Assembly (NCBI GenBank): GCA_017448965.1
Contig: JAFSKK010000006.1
Location: 1-64,000 of the forward strand
Direction of reading: 5' to 3'
Source of the DNA: Bacteroidaceae bacterium
Lineage (GTDB): Bacteria; Bacteroidota; Bacteroidia; Bacteroidales; Bacteroidaceae
DNA length: 64,000 bases
Shown here: positions 24,406 through 32,857 of the stretch, in pieces
Numbering within the stretch: position 1 is the first letter of the stretch
Layout of the letters: every line of letters begins with the position of its first letter
Notes under the pieces: model-generated
Seen by the model: only the letters and a program-made list of their open reading frames with translations
Database searches by the model: none
What the model was told of the DNA's origin: nothing
Position numbers and translations under genes: made by a program

Positions 24406-26511
24406 TTATTTCTTTGTTTCAAACACTAATGGAATCACCACCTTCATCACGATGTTTCTTCCCATATTGTAAACGCCCATGCGTCCAGTTGCCGCATTGA
24501 TGTCCGTATATTTCAGTCGGCTCAAGTGGCTCTGATAGGCGCGGTTCAGGAGGTTGTCGGCTGTCAAGTACAGTTCGGCAACCTTTCTTTTTCCCACCAT
24601 GAGGTCGGTGCCTGCCGAGAGGTTCAGCAACGTGTAGGAAGGCGTGGCTGTCTCCGTCTGGTCAGCCTTGTAGTAGTGGTTCTGACGCAGATAGCACTCC
24701 AATCCCAACGCTACGTATGCATTGTTCAGCGTCTTGCCATGATGCGTAATCTCATACTTCAGTTCCGATGTCCAACGTGGAGCAGGCGTGAAAGGCAGAT
24801 AGCGTGTCTCCTCCGACTGATTCAGCTGACGGGCATCCACGTATGAGAATGTGTTGCCAAAGTGCAGACGGTGAATAGGGTGGATATCCACACCCACTTC
24901 AAAGCCCAACAGACGGGCATCGCCTTGCGTATATTCATACGTATTGTATCCCTCTTCTTTCACCACATTGATGCGCTTCGTGAAGATGTAGTCGCTGATG
25001 CGGTTGGCAAAGAGTGCTGCCTGTGCCGACACATGACGCGACTCAAAATCCACGCCCAAATCTGCTTGCCAACTGTATTCGGCCTTCAGATTAGGGTTGC
25101 CCAACTCATAGCGCACGGTTCCCTCATGCACACCATCGGCACCCAGTTCGCTCATGTTAGGCGCACGAAAACCTCGTGCCATGTTCAGGCGCACATTCAG
25201 ATGATCTGTCGCGTTCCACACAGCGCCCACACTGCCTGTCACACCATCGAAGTCCTCCGACAAGTCATACTTCAGATGGCGGTTGTCGTAACGAACTCCT
25301 CCGTTCAGCGTCCAGCGCTCCCACGACTTGCTCACCGTAGCGTATGCACCAAAGTCGAACAGGCGATACTCAGGGATGATGGCCTCTTCGCCCAAGTTCA
25401 GCGAGCGCTGCCACATGCCGTTCACACCAGTCGCCACCTTACATCCATTAAACTCCTGCGTCAGGTAGCGCACATCATAAGTCACCGTATGCAGTTTGAA
25501 GAACACCTCATAGTCATCGAAGATCTCTTCATACTCCTGCCGACGGTTCTGCTGATAACCCACAATAGCCTTCAGATAACCCTTAGGCAAGTTCACGGCA
25601 TTGTCCCACACAGCCCGATAGTGCTTCACCTGCTGGAAAGGCAACGACCTCCGATAACTCTTCGCACTCCAACCTTCATTCCTCTCCAACTCTCCTGTTT
25701 CCTCGTCACGTTCACTTTCCACAATGCCAGGTGTCAGATGGTAACACGTCCACGTCAGACGCGAATGTCCCCACTGCTTATCCAGCCCCAGCATCATGCG
25801 GCCTGCCCGTTCGCGGAACTGAGAACCAGGCACATATCCATCATACTTATTCTTATAGGCATGCGCCATCTTGTCGGAGAAACGTCCGTCCCACACGAAA
25901 CCGCCCTGATTGCCGGCAGCATTCAGCGAGTAGGCAAACAGCCCGTTGTTCGTCTGATACTCCGTGCTCACATTGGCATGAATCTCCCCATCCAGAGGCG
26001 AAGGTGCGCTATGCAGAATCAGCACACCCGCCATCGCATCCGAACCATACATGAGCGAGGCAGGCCCTTTCAGTATCTCCACAGAGCCGACACCGTTGCC
26101 GTCCACTTCCACACCATGCTCGTCGCCCCACTGCTGTCCCTCTTGGCGCACACCCTCGCTCATCACGATGATGCGGTTATAGCCCAAACCGCGGATGATG
26201 GGCTTCGAGATGCCGCCACCTGTGGTGATTTGTGCCATTCCCGGCTGCTTCGCCACAGCGTCTATCACGTTCGTCGAGGTGGTTTGACGGAGTTCCTTTC
26301 CCGTCACCACCGAGATGGGAGCTGTCGAGTGCTTCAGTTTCGTGTCGCCTGTCACACCCGTCACCATCACTTCGTTCAACTGCAGATGGCGGTAAAACAC
26401 ATCCGCAGAGTCTTTTTCATGCTGCACACCACACGTGTCCAGCTTATTCTGTGCTGTCATTGCCATAGCATAATAGCACAGCAACGACAGGATAACATAT
26501 CTTGTCTTCAT
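24406..26511 (-). CDS. TonB-dependent outer-membrane receptor, probably for a metal or metal chelate
   Basis: 701 residues: signal peptide (MKTRYVILSLLCYYAMAMTA), plug domain with 'LNEVMVTGVTGDTKL', 'KPIIRGLGYNRIIVMSEGVR' and 'VEILKGPASLMYGSDAMAGV', then a beta-barrel ending 'GRNIVMKVVIPLVFETKK'. No carboxypeptidase-like N-terminal extension of SusC type is present, so it is a classical receptor. The small upstream membrane protein is rich in His and Cys, which points to a transition metal; the substrate is inferred, not shown. Confidence 0.88.
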   Translation of the reverse strand: MKTRYVILSLLCYYAMAMTAQNKLDTCGVQHEKDSADVFYRHLQLNEVMVTGVTGDTKLKHSTAPISVVTGKELRQTTSTNVIDAVAKQPGMAQITTGGGISKPIIRGLGYNRIIVMSEGVRQEGQQWGDEHGVEVDGNGVGSVEILKGPASLMYGSDAMAGVLILHSAPSPLDGEIHANVSTEYQTNNGLFAYSLNAAGNQGGFVWDGRFSDKMAHAYKNKYDGYVPGSQFRERAGRMMLGLDKQWGHSRLTWTCYHLTPGIVESERDEETGELERNEGWSAKSYRRSLPFQQVKHYRAVWDNAVNLPKGYLKAIVGYQQNRRQEYEEIFDDYEVFFKLHTVTYDVRYLTQEFNGCKVATGVNGMWQRSLNLGEEAIIPEYRLFDFGAYATVSKSWERWTLNGGVRYDNRHLKYDLSEDFDGVTGSVGAVWNATDHLNVRLNMARGFRAPNMSELGADGVHEGTVRYELGNPNLKAEYSWQADLGVDFESRHVSAQAALFANRISDYIFTKRINVVKEEGYNTYEYTQGDARLLGFEVGVDIHPIHRLHFGNTFSYVDARQLNQSEETRYLPFTPAPRWTSELKYEITHHGKTLNNAYVALGLECYLRQNHYYKADQTETATPSYTLLNLSAGTDLMVGKRKVAELYLTADNLLNRAYQSHLSRLKYTDINAATGRMGVYNMGRNIVMKVVIPLVFETKK

Positions 26512-26586
26512 TTTCTTTTTATCTTTAATTTAAGTTTCTGAAGTTATCGCTTCGCTCAGAAGTTATAGAAGTTATCGCTTTCGCTC

Positions 26587-26659
26587 GAAGTTAAAGACGT
26601 TTGCCACCATGCGGGATGAAAATGACCATCTGTCGTGCAAAACACACGTCTTTAACTTC
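26587..26659. repeat. Inverted repeat of GAAGTTA/TTTAACTTC words upstream of the TonB receptor
   Basis: GAAGTTAAAGACGT (26587-26600) and ACGTCTTTAACTTC (26646-26659) are perfect reverse complements around a 45-nt spacer. Outside them, similar words iterate (GAAGTTAT on the left from about 26533, TTTAACTTCT on the right to about 26687), so the whole structure spans about 155 bp. It lies in the 245-bp gap between the small His/Cys-rich gene and the TonB receptor, and holds no gene. Confidence 0.7.
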
Positions 26660-26756
26660 TTTAACTTCTCTAACTTCTTTAACTTCCAAACAAGTTGAGC
26701 TTGCGAAACTTGAATCTTTAAAAAATATTACTCCTTTAATTGTCAATTGTCACCTT

Positions 26757-27107
26757 TCAATTTCCAAAAGGAGGAGCACGCAAGAAGACAAAACCCCTCG
26801 CTCTGGAAACAGCACCTTGCTGTTCAAGACGATGAGGGGCGACATGTAAGAAAACTGTTGCGATGAACACAACCAGCGGCGCCACGAGGAAGGGCAACGT
26901 GAGGAACTGGCACAACACACAGTCGAACGAGCAAGTCGTCTGGCTGCCCATGTGACCTGCATGCGGCACATGGTGCACACATTCCTCACAATGTTCATCC
27001 TCCAGATGCGTCTCTGGATGCACATGAAGAGACGACAACACCAGCATTGGCAGAAACACCGCCAACAGCACTATCGCAGAAATATGTCTTTTTGTCGTCT
27101 CTTTCAT
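26757..27107 (-). CDS. Small His/Cys-rich membrane protein next to a TonB receptor
   Basis: 116 residues from ATG 27107 ('MKETTKRHISAIVLLAVFLP'); an in-frame ATG eight codons upstream overlaps the HU-like gene. One N-terminal hydrophobic segment, then a loop dense in potential metal ligands: 'HVHPETHLEDEHCEECVHHV', 'PHAGHMG', then 'CSFDCVLC', followed by a second hydrophobic segment ('LPFLVAPLVVFIATVFLHV'). I do not recognise a named family, but similar small proteins sit beside metal-related TonB receptors in Bacteroidetes. A role in metal sensing, binding or transfer is an inference from residues and position. Confidence 0.7.
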   Translation of the reverse strand: MKETTKRHISAIVLLAVFLPMLVLSSLHVHPETHLEDEHCEECVHHVPHAGHMGSQTTCSFDCVLCQFLTLPFLVAPLVVFIATVFLHVAPHRLEQQGAVSRARGFVFLRAPPFGN

Positions 27108-27108
27108 T

Positions 27109-27522
27109 TTAGCCTTCTTCAGGAATCTCATTCAACGTGTCCATGTCAACGTACGTCATTTGACTCAACACATCTTGAAACTCCTTGTGCGGATAGAATT
27201 GCACCTTCACCTTATACACGCTTTGGCCGCTCAACTCCTCAGGCGTTTCCGCGCTATGGGCATTGAACGTCGGCTTGAGCGTCCCGATACCCGCAATCTG
27301 CACGCTGTGACCCAACATCAGATAAGTCCGCAGACGGTTCGACATTGCTTCCACAATGCCCTTCACCTGTGCGCCCGACACTCCCTGCGCCACCACACAC
27401 TCTTTCACGAATTCCTCAAACTTGATAGGCTCATAGCTGAATTGTTCCATGATCCAAGCCTCATGCTGCTGGTGGTCAGGTCCTAATATCTTCTTCTTTC
27501 TTTTTCTGTACGGTATAGCCAT
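27109..27522 (-). CDS. HU/IHF-like DNA-binding protein of the Bacteroidetes type
   Basis: 137 residues from ATG 27522 ('MAIPYRKRKKKILG'); an alternative ATG lies 7 codons upstream. The fold is visible as 'FEEFVKECVVAQGVSGAQVK' (helices) and 'LRTYLMLGHSVQIAGIGTLK' (the GxxVxIxGxGTL strand of HU). The basic N-terminal extension is typical of the Bacteroidetes HU-like subgroup. Role: nucleoid or site-specific DNA bending. Its stop overlaps the upstream part of the next gene, suggesting one transcript with the membrane protein and TonB receptor. Confidence 0.8.
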   Translation of the reverse strand: MAIPYRKRKKKILGPDHQQHEAWIMEQFSYEPIKFEEFVKECVVAQGVSGAQVKGIVEAMSNRLRTYLMLGHSVQIAGIGTLKPTFNAHSAETPEELSGQSVYKVKVQFYPHKEFQDVLSQMTYVDMDTLNEIPEEG

Positions 27523-27582
27523 TGTACTCTCATTATTACTCAACTTTCATATTGAAATGTTAGACATCTTTGTTTCGTCATG

Positions 27583-27613
27583 CAAAGATACGAAGAGAAC
27601 TTGACTTCTGCAA
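27583..27613 (-). promoter_or_regulatory. Bacteroidetes-type promoter for the HU-like / TonB receptor operon
   Basis: Leftward TATCTTTG at 27590-27583 with TTG at 27613-27611 and a 20-nt spacer. The start is predicted near 27577, about 55 nt before the ATG at 27522. Confidence 0.75.
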
Positions 27614-27644
27614 CATATGACCACTCAAAACTTACACTAACACC

Positions 27645-27770
27645 CCCAAAATCGACATCGTCGACATCGGTTTGCCGACCTCGACGACATCGACCCACCG
27701 ACCTCGACGACGTCGGTTCAGAGGCTGCGGAAGCCCGTCGAAAGAGGTTTGAGCGACGGACCCGTTCCTT
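27645..27770. repeat. Palindromic repeat, copy B (upstream of hipB)
   Basis: It reads CCCCAAAATCGACATCG, a 46-nt core of CCGACCTCGACGAC-type words (27661-27706), ACGACGTCGGTTCAGAGGCTG, GGAAG, and a tail AGGTTTGAGCGACGG..GTTCCTT. Copy C at 28951-29033 has the same flanks in the same direction but without the 46-nt core. Confidence 0.85.
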
Positions 27771-27826
27771 TTATGGAAGAGAATGAAACAGCTTTTTGAA
27801 TGTGAAACAAAATAAAATACGAAATA

Positions 27827-27858
27827 TTTGCACCAATCATAAAGAAACCGTATCTTTG
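27827..27858 (+). promoter_or_regulatory. Promoter of the hipB remnant
   Basis: TTTG at 27827-27830, exactly 20 nt, TATCTTTG at 27851-27858: a textbook Bacteroidetes promoter. The start is predicted a few nt downstream, inside the palindromic operator at 27860-27881. Confidence 0.82.
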
Positions 27859-27859
27859 C

Positions 27860-27881
27860 AACTGATAACAATTTATCAGTT
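27860..27881. promoter_or_regulatory. Candidate HipB operator
   Basis: AACTGATAA, 4 nt, TTATCAGTT: a perfect 9-bp inverted repeat between the -7 box and the ATG at 27885. HipB-type antitoxins repress their own promoter by binding such palindromes, so autoregulation is likely if the protein is functional. Confidence 0.7.
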
Positions 27882-27884
27882 TCT

Positions 27885-28304
27885 ATGATAGAAGAAGGGG
27901 ATACTAATAATATGTTATCTGTTCTTGACAACTACATGTTAGAGACCACGGATGACATTGCACTCAAGTTGGCAGAGGACTTTCGGCACAGACGAATTGA
28001 GAAAAATCTGACAAGAGAACAGATTGGCGAACGTGCAGGAATCTCCGCCAGCAACATCGTCAGGTTTGAGCAGAAGGGGCTTATCTCGCTGAAAAACTTG
28101 ATAGCCATAGCCGTTGCATTAGGCTACACATCTGAAATCAAGAACTTATTTGAGACTCCGAAATACTCAACGATGGAGGAGCTGATGCAAATAAGAAGAA
28201 ATACAGGCAAAAAAAGGCATACAGAAAACCATGATGTAATAGCGGTAACAGCGGCGGTGCACGTCCCAAAGCTGTTTTCCATGATGAAGATGGACATTGG
28301 TTGA
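27885..28304 (+). CDS. HipB-like XRE-family antitoxin, altered C-terminus
   Basis: 139 residues. Residues about 25-90 form a Cro/C1-type helix-turn-helix: 'LAEDFRHRRIEKNLTREQIG', 'ERAGISASNIVRFEQKG' and 'LKNLIAIAVALGYTSEI'. The usual end near 'ELMQIRRNTGKKR' is followed by about 30 residues ('HTENHDVIAVTAAVHVPKLF..') that come from reading the hipA glycine-loop DNA in the wrong frame. The DNA-binding part looks intact, and the operator-promoter is well conserved, so it may still repress. Confidence 0.8.
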   Translation: MIEEGDTNNMLSVLDNYMLETTDDIALKLAEDFRHRRIEKNLTREQIGERAGISASNIVRFEQKGLISLKNLIAIAVALGYTSEIKNLFETPKYSTMEELMQIRRNTGKKRHTENHDVIAVTAAVHVPKLFSMMKMDIG

Positions 28305-28900
28305 TGAAGTTTCGTCACACCTTCGACCCTAAGGACATCGGACTTCAAGAATACCATTACAATGAGGTAGCAAGGAAATGTGGCATTCATGTGCCAGACT
28401 TCAAACTGATGAACGGCCGCTATTTTGCCACACGACGCTTCGACATCGCCAACGGTGGCGAACGGATACACACAGCCACAACAGGAGGGCTGCTCTGTTT
28501 GTCACCATCTAACCCCGTCCTTGATTATAGCAACCTACTTGCACTGACTGGCTATCTCACTCAAAACAGTCATGATGTAGAAGATATGTTTCGTCGCATG
28601 GTGTTCAACTACTTGACCGATAACAAAGACGACCATTGTAAGAATTTCAGTTTCTACATCGACCAAAACCAAACCGGGCATTACGCTTGGCATCTTGCAC
28701 CAGCTTACGACTTGACTCTCTGGACAGAGGGCTATAATGGCGAACATGCTACGTCCGTCAATGGTACAGGCAATCCCACTCTATCAGACATGATAGCCGT
28801 CGGTAAAAAAAACAAGATAACAGAAAAGAGATGCCGTGAGATTTTCGATGAAGTTATGACTGCTTGCGGCGACATTCTGTTCCACCACATACAGCCCTAA
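28235..28900 (+). pseudogene. HipA kinase C-terminal part, N-terminal domain deleted
   Basis: The hipA frame is open from after a TGA at 28232-28234 and begins 'CNSGNSGGARPKAVFHDEDG', the phosphate-binding loop region of HipA. It then keeps the kinase core: 'MKFRHTFDPKDIGLQEYHYN', catalytic 'NYLTDNKDDHCKNFSF' and 'WHLAPAYDLTLW' (metal site). The ~100-residue N-terminal domain and start region are missing, joined instead to the hipB tail. The only starts are internal (TTG 28301, ATG 28304), which cut off the loop. A functional toxin is unlikely. A split HipA whose first part is encoded elsewhere is an alternative, but nothing here supports it. Confidence 0.75.
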
Positions 28901-28950
28901 CTTCCTGTATTGTCTTAAAAGCCAACACTACCATAAAAACGATATCCAAA

Positions 28951-29033
28951 GCCCCCAAATCGACATCGACGACGTCGGTTCAGAGGCTGTGGAAGAGCGT
29001 CGTAATAGGTTTGAGCGACGGGCATGTTCCTTC
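28951..29033. repeat. Palindromic repeat, copy C (downstream of hipA remnant)
   Basis: GCCCCCAAATCGACATCG joined directly to ACGACGTCGGTTCAGAGGCTG and TGGAAG, then AGGTTTGAGCGACGG and GTTCCTT. It is the same as copy B except for the missing 46-nt core and a few substitutions, in direct orientation. Together B and C bracket the hipBA remnant (about 1.3 kb). Confidence 0.85.
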
Positions 29034-29121
29034 TTTTCTCATTTCTATGCGGGTAGAACAACAAAAACACTCCCCTTGCAATGGAGAAGGAGTACGAGAA
29101 CCTACTCACGGCCTCTTTGCT

Positions 29122-29176
29122 GACGTGCCCCACATCGGTTGGTCGATGCGGGGCACGTCGATTTTGAGGCTGTGGA
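29122..29176. repeat. Palindromic repeat, copy D
   Basis: GACGTGCCCCACATCG (29122-29137) pairs with CGATGCGGGGCACGTC (29144-29159), one mismatch in 16, followed by GATTTTGAGGCTGTGGA, the family's right outer arm. It could also act as a hairpin near the 3' end of the leftward fimbrillin-like gene at 29251. Confidence 0.75.
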
Positions 29177-29250
29177 TGTGTCAGAATGGGCACATCGCCT
29201 AGGCGGACATTTCCTTAATGGGAACGCATATCCGCCGGATGATGTACATG

Positions 29251-31899
29251 TCAGTAATACACTGTCCAGTCACCGAGACCGATGAACTTCTTATAGTTGC
29301 CAACCTCCAGACCGATCCTTGCGCTGCAAGCTACGTTGGACGGGAAATTATGTGAGAAGGAACCTTCGATGACACTCGACTCCTCCAGGCTGTTAGCCGC
29401 ATAGGTGCCAACGACTCTCCTCTCCACCACTTGCCAGTCGTCCATACTGACATTGACATGATGGGGCCACAACAGAGGATAACCGGCGTTTTTATATATA
29501 GGGAACCATGTGTCAAACTCGTTTTCATCGAACACAGTATGCCATACAATATTATAGTTGGAACTTTCAAGTACCTCGACCACTACCTGACAATCGACGA
29601 GCGGTTTACCCTTCAGATCCATATGATAAGTAATAAATCCTGGACCAATCGGGTAGCTCTGAGGCTCTTGGAACTGAACAATATGCTTATCATCTTCATC
29701 TCTAAATTCCCATATATTCGGCTCTGAATACGTTAGTCCAGCACCTGCCCATCCCTTGACGTTGGGAATAATCAGCCTTTCCCATATAGGGTCGAACTCG
29801 ACTTTCGTCCCTATACCGTCTAGCATTTTGGCAAACCGTCCGCCTACCACTGCAATGTAAGGCTTGATATCGATTTCTGGTGTCAGGTGCAGTTTGACAC
29901 CAGACGAGTAATCATCAACGCCCTTGTCAGCAGCGATGCCGAAATTCAGCTTTGCATCGGTAGCAGCACCCAATGAGCACATGGCATAGATGCTGATGCC
30001 TGCCTGCATGCCGATGCCACCATAGGCTGTGAGTGACAGCGAACCGCCCGCCTCAAATTGCGGATTGAGTTCCTGCGGCTGTGGTTCTGTATAGTCGCGC
30101 TTGAAGCTGACGCCTTGCCCTTTGTTGTAGATAATCCCGTAGGTGCCGAGGTTGTAGTTGAATGTAGTTGAGGCACTGAACTTAACTTCACCGCTGATGC
30201 CTCCGAAGGCATTAAATGCCACCTCGGGCAGCACGACGACGGGACCGATGGGGATGCCCGCTGTGTAGAACGTCCAGAGGTGCTTGCGCTTCTCCACCTC
30301 ATACTTCCCGTAGAGCCCGAAGGTGGTCTTCATCTCCAACTTGGGGTTGACGGTCTGGTAGATGTACTGCAGTTCGCCGTGTATGACACCGATGGCCAGC
30401 CTCATGCCGACGCTCATCTTGGCAGAGACATCGCAGCTGCAGTGGCTTCCGTCGTCCATGCTGAGAGTGAGTGCTGGCGTGGTGAACGAGGAGTGCCCTA
30501 CAGCGCGGGTATTCAGTCCCTCCGTGGCGTTCATCTCGTAGTTGGGCAGCGAGCGTGTGTTGACTACGTTGCCCTCGCCGTCGCGCACCTCCTTCACGTA
30601 GCTGCTAATGTCGATGTCCACACCACCGTCGGGGTTCAGGTTGCCGTCGTCATCGTAGAGCGGCTCACCGATGGTTAGTTCCTCGAAGGGGGCTGCGAAG
30701 TTCGGCTCGGGCACGGCATAGACCTCGTAGTGCTCGCCGTCAGCCATGAGCTTGCAGGTCTGCACCCTGTAGATGCCGCCTGTGGGCATGTCGGTGGAGG
30801 GCTGGTTGAAGATGAGCCATCCGCCCACACGCGGGTTCATGTCCTTGTGCACGGTCATGGTCAAGTGTGGCAGTCGGATGATGTTGCCGTTATTGTCCAC
30901 CGCCTTCTCTCCGTCGTCCGTCCTCACAACATCATTGTCGTAGCTAGTCACGGTCACCATGTCCAGCTTCTCTGGTGTCATGATTTGTGCCGTGGGCTTC
31001 AGCTCGTAGGTCATGCCCGGCACGTCCTCGTAGGTGGTCACGTCTCCCACGGGATAGACCACACTGCGCTGGAGCGTCTTTCCCTCCTTCGAACCGGCAG
31101 TTTTCGAGGTCTTGGTGCCATCTGCGGCCACGAAGGTCACTTCGAAGCCCTTGGGATAGTGTCGTGCAGGCACGACAAGGAAGACGGTGACGAGGCTGTT
31201 CTCCTCGACGGTCATGCCCTCAGTGCCGAGGTCGAGGGTCAGCACCTGCCCGTTTCCAATGAAGTTCGCCTCGGGAATGCCGCCCCTGAATGTTATGGTA
31301 TAGGTGCCGCTCACGGGCGCTCCGTTCAGGTCGCGGAACTCCACGCTGCTTACGGCGGTCTTCTTGTCGAACACTTGCCCGACCTTCAGCACCGCCATGA
31401 CGTTGAGGAAGTTGATGCCACCGCCCTTCGAGCCGCTGCCCACCATCACGCAGGCTTCGGGGTCGGGTTGCGCCACACCTCCAACTTCGGTGTAGTGTTG
31501 AGTGGTGGAGAACTGGAGTTTCAGTCCCTCGTTCGTCAGTGTGGCTGAAGTGCTGTAAGGGTAGTAAGCGGTCAGGTCGCCCGAAGGAATGTCTGAGGTG
31601 CTTTTGAAGTCAGCCGTCTTTCCATCGGCAGAGATGGTGCCGTCGGCCACACTGAAGCTGACGTTCTGTGCCGACGAACCGAACACGCCGATGCGGTCGC
31701 CCGCTTTCCAGAACGACTCCAACTTGATGCCTGGATTGTCGATGACGATGGAGCGTGTGGCTGTCTCGTCATCTGCAATGGTGGCGCGGAGAGCTGTCGG
31801 GTCACCTGATGGCGTGGAGGCGTTCTCCTGCTCCGTGCAGGCTGTGGTCAGCAGTGTCATGCCAACCAGCAGCCCTTGTATGAATCTATATATCTTCAT
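29251..31899 (-). CDS. Large fimbrillin-like surface lipoprotein
   Basis: 882 residues with lipobox 'MTLLTTACTEQEN'. The first ~290 residues follow the Bacteroidetes fimbrillin (Mfa-like/FimB) plan: 'ATIADDETATRSIVID', 'WKAGDRIGVFGSSAQ', 'LTAYYPYSTSATL', 'FLNVMAVLKVGQ' and 'PVGDVTTYE'. The long C-terminal part (about 380-882) is beta-rich with no family I recognise. Such proteins are exported to the cell surface as fimbrial or adhesive components. It is second in a leftward pair with the BACON lipoprotein (22-nt gap). Subunit versus anchor role cannot be settled from sequence. Confidence 0.78.
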   Translation of the reverse strand: MKIYRFIQGLLVGMTLLTTACTEQENASTPSGDPTALRATIADDETATRSIVIDNPGIKLESFWKAGDRIGVFGSSAQNVSFSVADGTISADGKTADFKSTSDIPSGDLTAYYPYSTSATLTNEGLKLQFSTTQHYTEVGGVAQPDPEACVMVGSGSKGGGINFLNVMAVLKVGQVFDKKTAVSSVEFRDLNGAPVSGTYTITFRGGIPEANFIGNGQVLTLDLGTEGMTVEENSLVTVFLVVPARHYPKGFEVTFVAADGTKTSKTAGSKEGKTLQRSVVYPVGDVTTYEDVPGMTYELKPTAQIMTPEKLDMVTVTSYDNDVVRTDDGEKAVDNNGNIIRLPHLTMTVHKDMNPRVGGWLIFNQPSTDMPTGGIYRVQTCKLMADGEHYEVYAVPEPNFAAPFEELTIGEPLYDDDGNLNPDGGVDIDISSYVKEVRDGEGNVVNTRSLPNYEMNATEGLNTRAVGHSSFTTPALTLSMDDGSHCSCDVSAKMSVGMRLAIGVIHGELQYIYQTVNPKLEMKTTFGLYGKYEVEKRKHLWTFYTAGIPIGPVVVLPEVAFNAFGGISGEVKFSASTTFNYNLGTYGIIYNKGQGVSFKRDYTEPQPQELNPQFEAGGSLSLTAYGGIGMQAGISIYAMCSLGAATDAKLNFGIAADKGVDDYSSGVKLHLTPEIDIKPYIAVVGGRFAKMLDGIGTKVEFDPIWERLIIPNVKGWAGAGLTYSEPNIWEFRDEDDKHIVQFQEPQSYPIGPGFITYHMDLKGKPLVDCQVVVEVLESSNYNIVWHTVFDENEFDTWFPIYKNAGYPLLWPHHVNVSMDDWQVVERRVVGTYAANSLEESSVIEGSFSHNFPSNVACSARIGLEVGNYKKFIGLGDWTVYY

Positions 31900-31921
31900 G
31901 GTTATGTTGTTTGTTTAGTTG

Positions 31922-32686
31922 TTAGTCCCAGTCTGTTCCTTCTCCGTATTGGTAGTCGTTGCCTGTCAGCACCGCATCCTTATCCGCTACGGTGAAGGTG
32001 TGCCGGTCGTTCAGCTCGTCTGATTCGTTGATGATGGTGACGGTGCCTGAGCGTGGGGTGTCTCCCGTGCGGGCGGTAGAGGTGACCACCAACGTCACGT
32101 TGTCCTTTCGGCTGACCGTGAGCCATGCGGCATTGGTCACTGCTTTCCATCTGTAGCAGTTGGTGCTCACTGTGACCTCCTGTGTCTCACCGGCGGCTGA
32201 TAGGTGGAGAATGTCGCCGAATCCAGTGTTGGGCAGCAGCGGTGTGCTGATGATAACGTTGGTGTTCTGCACAATGGTGATAGTGCGGTCGAACACTCCA
32301 CTGCCAATGATGCGCATCGTGGCGGTGCGTGGCGGGTCATAGACATAGATGCCGTTCGCGTCGCGCACGTCATACTCGGTGGCGTTAACGACAAGCCGCT
32401 TCGTGTTCTCCATGGCTGTGGGCTGCACCTGCGCCGTGCACCACGCTTCGCTGCAAGTGACGTTGAAGTCGCTGGCCTCAAGATTGGTCTGGAGCGTGAA
32501 ACCCGTTGATGAGGCATCCTTGTTGAAAACCCACACGTCGGGCATGTCGGTCGTGCAGTACTTGTCGGTCGGGTTCACAGGCGGCTGTTCCCCTGGGTCG
32601 TCAGGTTCTCCAGCACCTCCACCGCCTCCGCTGCAACTGGCCAGAGTGGCCGTCAGCAGGGCAAAGAAAAAGAGTTTTGTCTTCAT
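31922..32686 (-). CDS. BACON-domain lipoprotein
   Basis: 254 residues, lipobox 'ALLTATLASCSGGGGG' followed by the Gly/Asp/Pro-rich surface-export linker typical of Bacteroidetes lipoproteins. Two Ig-like units resembling BACON domains: about 45-145 ('FNVTCSEAWCTAQVQPTA..RTATMRIIG') and about 155-235 ('VSTNCYRWKAVTNAAWLTVS..RSGTVTI'). BACON domains are spacer or mucin/glycan-contact modules. It is preceded by a long leader with a hairpin and a C9 tract and probably shares its promoter with the fimbrillin-like gene. Confidence 0.8.
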   Translation of the reverse strand: MKTKLFFFALLTATLASCSGGGGGAGEPDDPGEQPPVNPTDKYCTTDMPDVWVFNKDASSTGFTLQTNLEASDFNVTCSEAWCTAQVQPTAMENTKRLVVNATEYDVRDANGIYVYDPPRTATMRIIGSGVFDRTITIVQNTNVIISTPLLPNTGFGDILHLSAAGETQEVTVSTNCYRWKAVTNAAWLTVSRKDNVTLVVTSTARTGDTPRSGTVTIINESDELNDRHTFTVADKDAVLTGNDYQYGEGTDWD

Positions 32687-32765
32687 AGACTTTGTTGTTG
32701 ATGGGTTGATATTAGGTTGATTGTTTTTATCTCAGTTGGTCAATTGGTGCGGGTTCACACAACTG

Positions 32766-32804
32766 CGGCACGTTTCAGCCTCACGGGGAGGTCGAAACGT
32801 GCCG
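32766..32804. promoter_or_regulatory. Hairpin in the leader of the BACON-fimbrillin operon
   Basis: CGGCACGTTTC (32766-32776) and GAAACGTGCCG (32794-32804) are perfect complements; the 17-nt loop has a further CCTC/GAGG pair. It lies 80 nt before the ATG of the leftward gene, inside the predicted 250-nt leader. No U-run follows on either strand, so it is not a plain terminator. Confidence 0.65.
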
Positions 32805-32857
32805 TATGGATACTCTGCACATCAGTGCGGATTCTGTTTGAATCAGACGATGAGAAT

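Noticed and set aside
24862..26541. Long rightward open frame (559 codons) opposite the TonB receptor
   Set aside because: It lies wholly antisense to a well-supported receptor gene; the His/Arg/Leu-rich product is typical of a shadow frame.
32766..32804. Hairpin considered as an invertible-promoter recombination site
   Set aside because: Only one copy of the palindrome is seen near the promoter; an invertible segment needs two separated inverted copies around the promoter.
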